Origin: Eubacterium sp.
GTDB taxonomy: Bacteria; Bacillota; Clostridia; Lachnospirales; Lachnospiraceae
Direction of reading: 5' to 3'
Assembly (NCBI GenBank): GCA_022791495.1
Contig: JAAVZE010000090.1
Span: forward strand, 1-39,652
Length of the DNA: 39,652 nucleotides
The stretch's first letter is position 1. Every line of letters begins with the position of its first letter. The position numbers and the translations under genes are program-made. The notes beneath the pieces were generated by a model. The model was not told the DNA's origin. It made no database searches and saw only the letters and a program-made list of their open reading frames with translations. Below, in pieces: positions 34,716 to 39,652 of the stretch.

Positions 34716-36074
34716 TTAATTTTTTTTGCTCCGCTTTAATATTTTTCCAAACAGACAGGCAAATAAAATACCACAGGTCAGCGCCGACGTCACATCAGAG
34801 ATCGGTTCTGCATAATAAATAAACATCACATCTCCTGTCAGTTTCGGCAGGATGATCGCCAGAGGGATCAAAAGGATCACTTTTCGCAAAAGGGCTATAA
34901 ACAGCGATATCTTCGCCTGTCCCAACGCAAGAAATGTGGTCTGGCTTGACATCTGCACACCAAATACCAGCATTCCACAGACAAATACCGGCATGATCTT
35001 TTCCACCAGCAGGATCAGTTCGGAACTGTCTGTAAACATTCTGGCAAATACCCCTGGTGCCGCCATGATCGATATGGTAAGCAGAATGGTATAAGACATA
35101 ACGATCCCCAGCATCGTAAAATACGTCTTCTTTACCCGTTCTGTATTTCCGGCGCCAAAATTATAACTCATAATGGGCTGGACTCCCTGGGTAAACCCAC
35201 TGACCGGAATACTCACAAACTGCATCACACTCTGCATGATGGTCAGCGTCCCCACATACATGTCTCCACCATAACGCTGCAGCCCACTGTTCATCACGAT
35301 GGAAATAAAACTTTCTGTCGCCTGCATGATAAAGGGCGCCACACCAAGAGACATGATCTTTGCCACGATCTTTCCCCGTATTTTCAAATAGTTTTTCCGG
35401 ATTCCCATCGCCCGTTCTTTTCTCGTCAAAAACCAAAGAACCCAGACTGCACTGACAAACTGTGAGATCACCGTAGCAAGTGCCGCCCCCCGGATTCCCA
35501 TGCCAAACCCGAAGATAAACAACGGATCCAGCGCGATATTCAGTACCGCGCCGATCAGCACGGACAGCATCGCCGTCCGGGAACATCCCTGGGCTGTGAT
35601 ATAGGGATTCATCCCCAGGGAGATCTGGACAAAGAGCGTACCAAATATATAAATGGTCATATATTCATCCGCAAAGGGAAAGGTGGCATCACTGGCGCCG
35701 ATTAGGAACAGAACTGGTCTTTTTATTATAAAAAATAGAATCATAAGGAAGGCAGAAAATATAAGAAGAAGGGAAAATCCGTTTCCCAGGATCCGTTCCG
35801 CCTCTTTTTTCTCTCCTCTTCCCAGCGCAATGGCGGAGAGCGGGGCTCCGCCCGCTCCCACAAATGCGCTGAATGCTGAAATGATCACGATCATAGGCAG
35901 CGCCAGTCCCACCCCGGTCAGCGCGGTTGCCCCCACTTCTGGAATATGACCAATATAGATCCGGTCTATGATATTGTACAAGAGATTAATGATCTGAGCC
36001 ACCAGGGTAGGGATCCCCATACTCATCATCAATCGAAACAGCGGGGCAGTGCCAAGTTTCTCTTCGTTCGTCAT
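34716..36074 (-). CDS. MATE-family multidrug/organic-cation efflux transporter
   Basis: 452 residues from the ATG at 36074 (MTNEEKLGTAPLFRLMMSMG), which has AAAGG 9 nt upstream; an ATG two codons earlier overlaps the leuS stop (TGATG) and is an alternative. Twelve hydrophobic segments in two halves, with MATE landmarks IPTLVAQIINLLYNIIDRIYIGHI in TM1, ALSAIALGRGEKKEAERILGN-type loop, and VSGFTQGVQPIMSYNFGAGN in the second half. MATE pumps export drugs or metabolites with Na+ or H+. The gene is translationally coupled to leuS, which may be simple co-transcription. Confidence 0.9.
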   Translation of the reverse strand: MTNEEKLGTAPLFRLMMSMGIPTLVAQIINLLYNIIDRIYIGHIPEVGATALTGVGLALPMIVIISAFSAFVGAGGAPLSAIALGRGEKKEAERILGNGFSLLLIFSAFLMILFFIIKRPVLFLIGASDATFPFADEYMTIYIFGTLFVQISLGMNPYITAQGCSRTAMLSVLIGAVLNIALDPLFIFGFGMGIRGAALATVISQFVSAVWVLWFLTRKERAMGIRKNYLKIRGKIVAKIMSLGVAPFIMQATESFISIVMNSGLQRYGGDMYVGTLTIMQSVMQFVSIPVSGFTQGVQPIMSYNFGAGNTERVKKTYFTMLGIVMSYTILLTISIMAAPGVFARMFTDSSELILLVEKIMPVFVCGMLVFGVQMSSQTTFLALGQAKISLFIALLRKVILLIPLAIILPKLTGDVMFIYYAEPISDVTSALTCGILFACLFGKILKRSKKN

Positions 36075-36079
36075 AATCA

Positions 36080-38491
36080 TCAGCCTTTCACTACGATATT
36101 AATGATTCTTCCCGGCACATAGATCTCTTTTACGATATTCATGCCGGCAATCTTCTCTGCCACCGCTTCTTTTCCGGCAGCAATCGCCGTATCCTTGTCA
36201 GCGTCGATGGCAAGTTTCACCGCAGCTCTCACCTTTCCGTTGACCTGAACTGCGATTTCCTGCATTTTTTCCACGGTCTTCTCTTCCTCATACTCCGGCC
36301 AGGAATTTTCAAACAGACGCTTATCATATCCCATAATCTCCCAGAGCTCCTCTGTCATATGAGGCGCTACCGGATTCAGCAGCAGAAGCAGTGTCTTAAA
36401 ATCGTCTTTCGTCAGCTTCTCCGCCTTATAGAACTCATTGATCAGCGCCATCATTGCCGCGATCGCCGTATTGTATTTGAGTGTCTCAAAATCATTACTC
36501 ACCTTTTTGATCGTTTGATGAATCTTCGTCTCCAGGTCTTGAGAATAGCCTTCTTCATCCACTACCATATCCTGAAGCTTCCACACACGGTCAAGAAAAC
36601 GGCGGCACCCTTTGACTCCATCGTCGGACCATGCCGCAGCCGCATCAAAAGTTCCAATAAACATCTCATAAGTACGAAGGGTATCCGCACCATAAGTATT
36701 GACAATATCATCAGGGTTTACTACATTTCCCCTGGATTTACTCATCTTCTCGCCATTTTCCCCAAGGATCATACCGTGAGAAGTTCTTTTCTGATAAGGC
36801 TCCTTTGTAGGTACCACCCCCTGATCATATAAAAACTTATGCCAGAACCGGGAATACAAAAGATGGAGGGTTGTGTGCTCCATACCGCCGTTGTACCAGT
36901 CTACCGGAAGCCAGTACTCCATCGCCTCACGGCTTGCCAGTGCCTCAGAGTTATCAGGATCAATATATCTAAGGAAGTACCAGGAAGATCCTGCCCACTG
37001 GGGCATGGTATCCGTCTCCCGTTCCGCCTTTCCGCCACAGCATGGACAGGTGGTCTCCACCCAGGAACGAATATTTGCGATAGGGGACTCCCCATTATCG
37101 GTAGGCATATAGTTATCTACCTCCGGCAGTTCCAGAGGAAGCTGTTCTTCCGGAACCGGCACAAATCCGCACTTTTCACATTTTACGATAGGGATCGGCT
37201 CTCCCCAGTAACGCTGTCTCGAAAATACCCAGTCCCGAAGCTTAAAGTTGGTCTTCGCAGTACCAACACCCTCTTTTTCCAGCCACTCTATAATCGCCTG
37301 CTTCGCCTCCGCTACGGATTTGCCGCTCAGAAAGCCGGAATTCACAAGAGTTCCTGTGGCTACATCTGTATAGGCTGCTTCTTCCACATTTCCTCCCTGG
37401 ATGACTTCTATAATCGGAAGTTCAAATTTTTTGGCAAATTCCCAGTCACGTTCATCGTGGGCAGGTACTGCCATAATAGCACCGGTGCCATAACTCATAA
37501 GTACGTAATCCGACACCCACACCGGAATCTCTTTTCCATTAACCGGGTTGACTGCTGATAATCCATCAATAGCCACACCTGTTTTTTCCTTGGCGAGCTC
37601 TGTCCTCTCAAAATCAGATTTTCTTGCCGCCATCTCCCTGTACGCCAGGATCTCATCCCAGTTTTTGATCTCATCTTTGTACTTATCCAGATAGGGATGC
37701 TCCGGGGACACCACCATATAGGTAACACCAAAAAGCGTATCCGGACGTGTGGTGTAGATCCTCAGCTTCTCTTCCTTATCCTTCAGCTGAAAATCCACTT
37801 CGGCTCCATTGGAACGGCCAATCCAGTTTTTCTGGGAAACCTTCACTCTCTCGATGTAATCCACGTCATCCAGATCATCAATAAGCTTATCTGCATACTT
37901 CGTGATCTTTAACATCCACTGGCTTTTTACCCGGCGTACGACCTCACTGCCACATCGCTCACATACACCATTTACGACCTCCTCATTGGCAAGACCACAT
38001 TTACAGGAAGTACACCAGTTAATGGGCATCTCTGACTTGTAAGCCAGCCCTGCCTTAAACAATTTAAGGAAGATCCACTGTGTCCATTTAAAATAATCAG
38101 GATCTGTTGTATTTACCTCCCGCTCCCAGTCAAAAGAATAGCCCAATGACTGCAGCTGCGCCTTAAATTTAGCTACATTATTTTTTGTTACTTCCTTTGG
38201 ATGAACCTTATTCTTTATTGCATAATTTTCTGTCGGAAGACCGAATGCATCCCAGCCCATAGGATAAAGTACATTGTAGCCCTGCATTCTCTTTTTACGT
38301 GCCACAATATCCAGTGCTGTATAGGGACGCGGATGTCCTACATGAAGTCCCTGGCCCGATGGATAAGGGAACTCCACCAGGGCATAGTATTTTGGCTTGG
38401 AAAAATCATTTGTCGCTGCAAATGCCTTCTCATCCTCCCATATTTTCTGCCATTTCTTCTCAATCTCTTTCGGATTGTACGATGATTTCAT
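36080..38491 (-). CDS. leuS: Leucyl-tRNA synthetase
   Basis: 803 residues from the ATG at 38491 ([18 protein letters not shown]) with AGGAGG 8 nt upstream; the frame opens earlier at 38515 without a ribosome site. It charges tRNA-Leu. The class I motifs are the HIGH-type HVGHP (50-54, in [14 protein letters not shown]) and KMSKS in [11 protein letters not shown] zinc-binding insert shows CTSCKCG and CERCG, and the editing (CP1) domain has [12 protein letters not shown] and [15 protein letters not shown]. The C-terminus WEIMGY through KVRA is the anticodon-binding part. Leader and promoter are at 38492-38699. Confidence 0.96.
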   Translation of the reverse strand: MKSSYNPKEIEKKWQKIWEDEKAFAATNDFSKPKYYALVEFPYPSGQGLHVGHPRPYTALDIVARKKRMQGYNVLYPMGWDAFGLPTENYAIKNKVHPKEVTKNNVAKFKAQLQSLGYSFDWEREVNTTDPDYFKWTQWIFLKLFKAGLAYKSEMPINWCTSCKCGLANEEVVNGVCERCGSEVVRRVKSQWMLKITKYADKLIDDLDDVDYIERVKVSQKNWIGRSNGAEVDFQLKDKEEKLRIYTTRPDTLFGVTYMVVSPEHPYLDKYKDEIKNWDEILAYREMAARKSDFERTELAKEKTGVAIDGLSAVNPVNGKEIPVWVSDYVLMSYGTGAIMAVPAHDERDWEFAKKFELPIIEVIQGGNVEEAAYTDVATGTLVNSGFLSGKSVAEAKQAIIEWLEKEGVGTAKTNFKLRDWVFSRQRYWGEPIPIVKCEKCGFVPVPEEQLPLELPEVDNYMPTDNGESPIANIRSWVETTCPCCGGKAERETDTMPQWAGSSWYFLRYIDPDNSEALASREAMEYWLPVDWYNGGMEHTTLHLLYSRFWHKFLYDQGVVPTKEPYQKRTSHGMILGENGEKMSKSRGNVVNPDDIVNTYGADTLRTYEMFIGTFDAAAAWSDDGVKGCRRFLDRVWKLQDMVVDEEGYSQDLETKIHQTIKKVSNDFETLKYNTAIAAMMALINEFYKAEKLTKDDFKTLLLLLNPVAPHMTEELWEIMGYDKRLFENSWPEYEEEKTVEKMQEIAVQVNGKVRAAVKLAIDADKDTAIAAGKEAVAEKIAGMNIVKEIYVPGRIINIVVKG

Positions 38492-38555
38492 AATCTTTTC
38501 CTCCTGATTCAACAAGTCTTCGTTTCATCTATTTTAAGACAAAGGAATGTGTCAG

Positions 38556-38615
38556 TTACTTAATGTTTGTTGTACTACGGCGCTCAACAATAGAAAATAC
38601 CAGTTTCCAACGCAC
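38556..38615 (-). CDS. Candidate 19-residue leader peptide upstream of leuS
   Basis: AGGAGG (38625-38630) sits 9 nt before a GTG that opens MRWKLVFSIVERRSTTNIK and stops with TAA, 64 nt before leuS. The good ribosome site and position in the leader of a synthetase suggest a translated leader. A TTGTTG...CAACAA stem overlaps its second half, and GGTGC upstream can pair with GCGCC. It has only one Leu codon, so simple Leu-codon attenuation is not supported. No T-box sequence (AGGGTGGNACC) is present. Could be chance. Confidence 0.4.
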   Translation of the reverse strand: MRWKLVFSIVERRSTTNIK

Positions 38616-38670
38616 CCTGCTCTACCTCCTCTTTTGAAACATTTAAAATTTGTCATAACGTACGAAATTT

Positions 38671-38699
38671 ATTATAGCAAGTTAATTTCACTTCGTCAA
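38671..38699 (-). promoter_or_regulatory. leuS promoter
   Basis: Minus-strand -35 TTGACG (38694-38699), exactly 17 bp, -10 TATAAT (38671-38676), near consensus. The predicted transcript has a leader of about 170 nt before leuS. Confidence 0.75.
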
Positions 38700-38737
38700 C
38701 GCAGGTGCCTTTATTTCTTCGTAAACCATTAGCATTT

Positions 38738-38766
38738 TTGACAGTCTGCCTCCATATATATTAATA
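38738..38766 (+). promoter_or_regulatory. dedA-family gene promoter
   Basis: Plus-strand -35 TTGACA (38738-38743), 17 bp, -10 TTAATA (38761-38766) or TAATAA one base on. A GCGCACG-CCTTCCC-CGTGCGC hairpin (38780-38800) follows in the short leader, 13 nt before the start codon. Confidence 0.5.
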
Positions 38767-38813
38767 ACGATGTAATTACGCGCACGCCTTCCCCGTGCGC
38801 AGAATGAGGTATT

Positions 38814-39410
38814 ATGGATCAGCTGTTACAATGGATCGAATCCTATGGCACACCGGCCATCATCCTTTTAATCGCACTAGAGTACGCATGCTTTCCCATC
38901 TCCAGCGAACTCGTCCTCCCCTTCGCCGGCGCTTTTGGGGCGGGTATCGGTATTTCCCTGCCCCTTCTTATCCTTTATAGCAGCGCTGCCGGTCTGGCGG
39001 GTACCAGTCTCACCTACGCCATCGGCCGTTACGGAGGTTCTCCCCTGCTGGAGAAGATCATGGCGCGGTTTCCTTCCAGCAAAAAGCCAATCCTGGCATC
39101 CTACCGCACCTTTGGAGACCGGGGCAGACTCGCAGTCTGTGTAGGGAGAGTCATCCCCATCTGCCGGACTTACATAGCCTTCGTAGCCGGGGCATGCGGA
39201 CAGAGCTATCCCGCTTATGTGATTTTCTCTTCCATCGGCATCACGATATGGAATACACTGCTCATCTGCCTGGGTTACTATTTCTATAATTACCGGGATG
39301 TCTTTTTCCACTACTTCGATAAATACAAGACCTTCATTTTAATTATTGGACTTCTTCTGATCCTTCTGCTTTTGTTCTCCCGGAAAACTGAGACAGAAGA
39401 AGAGATCTAG
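38814..39410 (+). CDS. DedA-family membrane protein
   Basis: 198 residues from the ATG at 38814 with GAGGT upstream. Family signature: ESYGTPAIILLIALEYACFPISSELVLPF-type region near the N-terminus, SLTYAIGRYGG (about 66-76), FGDRGRLAVCVGRVIPICRTYIAFVAG with the conserved Gly/Arg region (about 101-127) and a C-terminal hydrophobic helix ending in a charged tail. DedA proteins act as undecaprenyl-phosphate or phospholipid flippases in several bacteria; the substrate here is unknown. Monocistronic, with a 22-bp palindrome over its stop codon. Confidence 0.9.
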   Translation: MDQLLQWIESYGTPAIILLIALEYACFPISSELVLPFAGAFGAGIGISLPLLILYSSAAGLAGTSLTYAIGRYGGSPLLEKIMARFPSSKKPILASYRTFGDRGRLAVCVGRVIPICRTYIAFVAGACGQSYPAYVIFSSIGITIWNTLLICLGYYFYNYRDVFFHYFDKYKTFILIIGLLLILLLLFSRKTETEEEI

Positions 39411-39430
39411 CTCGACGGCGCCGTCGAGCT
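39409..39430. repeat. Perfect 22-bp GC-rich palindrome over the dedA-family stop codon
   Basis: AGCTCGACGGC and its complement, joined with no spacer. The left end is the AG of the TAG stop. Not followed by a T-run; role unknown. Confidence 0.55.
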
Positions 39431-39488
39431 GGCATATTGTATCACCCACATCTCCAAATGAATGATACAGCACACTATGAGATACAAA

Positions 39489-39527
39489 AAAATGCTTTCA
39501 TTTGTACTATACAAATGAAAGCATTTT
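39489..39527. terminator. Bidirectional terminator between the DedA gene and tRNA-Cys
   Basis: A 17-bp perfect stem: AAAATGCTTTCATTTGT (39489-39505), loop ACTAT, complement at 39511-39527, with T-rich tails on both strands. It ends dedA rightward and the tRNA leftward. Confidence 0.9.
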
Positions 39528-39536
39528 CTTTTTCAA

Positions 39537-39606
39537 GGCGACAACCAGATTCGAACTGGTGATCAGGGTGTTGCAGACCCACGCCTTACCACTTGGCTAT
39601 GTCGCC
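39537..39606 (-). tRNA. tRNA-Cys (GCA)
   Basis: 70 nt on the minus strand. Acceptor stem GGCGACA/TGTCGCC, D-arm GCCAAGTGGTAAGGC, anticodon loop CTGCAAC with anticodon GCA, and T-arm ACCAGTTCGAATCTGGT. CCA is not encoded. The first anticodon-stem pair is a T-T mismatch, while the remaining pairs are intact. Confidence 0.95.
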
Positions 39607-39616
39607 ATACATTAAT

Positions 39617-39645
39617 AATATACCATAAAACCCAGATTTATGCAA
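39617..39645 (-). promoter_or_regulatory. tRNA-Cys promoter
   Basis: Minus-strand -35 TTGCAT (39640-39645), 17 bp, -10 TATATT (39617-39622), 10 nt before the tRNA 5' end. Confidence 0.65.
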
Positions 39646-39652
39646 GTCCTCC

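Noticed and set aside
38492-38676. T-box riboswitch upstream of leuS
   Set aside because: AGGGTGCG resembles the start of the T-box core, but the conserved AGGGTGGNACCGCG and a competing terminator stem are absent.

Overview
The window reads as chromosome of an anaerobic, motile, low-to-mid GC Firmicute, most likely a Lachnospiraceae-type Clostridium. Pointers are an mbl gene followed by a flagellar rod gene (the Bacillus mbl-flhO order), a SCIFF precursor peptide with its radical SAM maturase, LL-diaminopimelate aminotransferase (DapL), a YtaF-type membrane protein, a DUF1002 protein, and strong AGGAGG ribosome sites with sigma-A type promoters. No species can be named from sequence alone.

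Left part (1-5400): a partial flagellar rod gene and mbl on the minus strand; the SCIFF cassette (six-cysteine peptide, hairpin, radical SAM/SPASM maturase) with a TIGR04086-like membrane gene upstream; then a divergent PHP-domain phosphoesterase that converges on thiE.

A seven-gene minus-strand unit runs from a promoter near 13.7 kb to 4.7 kb: a three-TM membrane protein, a 1182-aa scaffold-like protein, an actin/Hsp70-fold protein, a helical repeat protein, a coiled-coil membrane protein, a CBS-pair protein and ThiE. The first five look like one undescribed system built around a degenerate actin-fold nucleotide-binding protein. A YtaF/MntP-like gene and a Ca2+-type P-ATPase follow.

From 17.0 to 20.0 kb lies a degraded, AT-richer mobile patch: an intact-looking RelB/PIN toxin-antitoxin pair, a frameshifted zinc-ribbon gene, an internally deleted RhuM gene and an IS1182-type transposase remnant, bracketed by direct repeats.

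From 20.0 to 28.9 kb a five-gene minus-strand unit encodes three CDP-glycerol:glycerophosphotransferase-family enzymes (two fused to GT2 glycosyltransferases), then a helveticin-J-like protein with CBM2-like repeats and a BspA-type leucine-rich-repeat secreted protein. This is a teichoic-acid-like phosphopolymer and surface locus.

The right part has a DUF1002 secreted protein, dapL, a back-to-back dapL/dinB promoter region with a LexA-box match, dinB (with a 60-bp-period duplication of its own 5' end in its leader), a FliK-like protein, a MATE transporter, leuS (with a leader that may encode a 19-residue peptide), a DedA membrane protein and tRNA-Cys.
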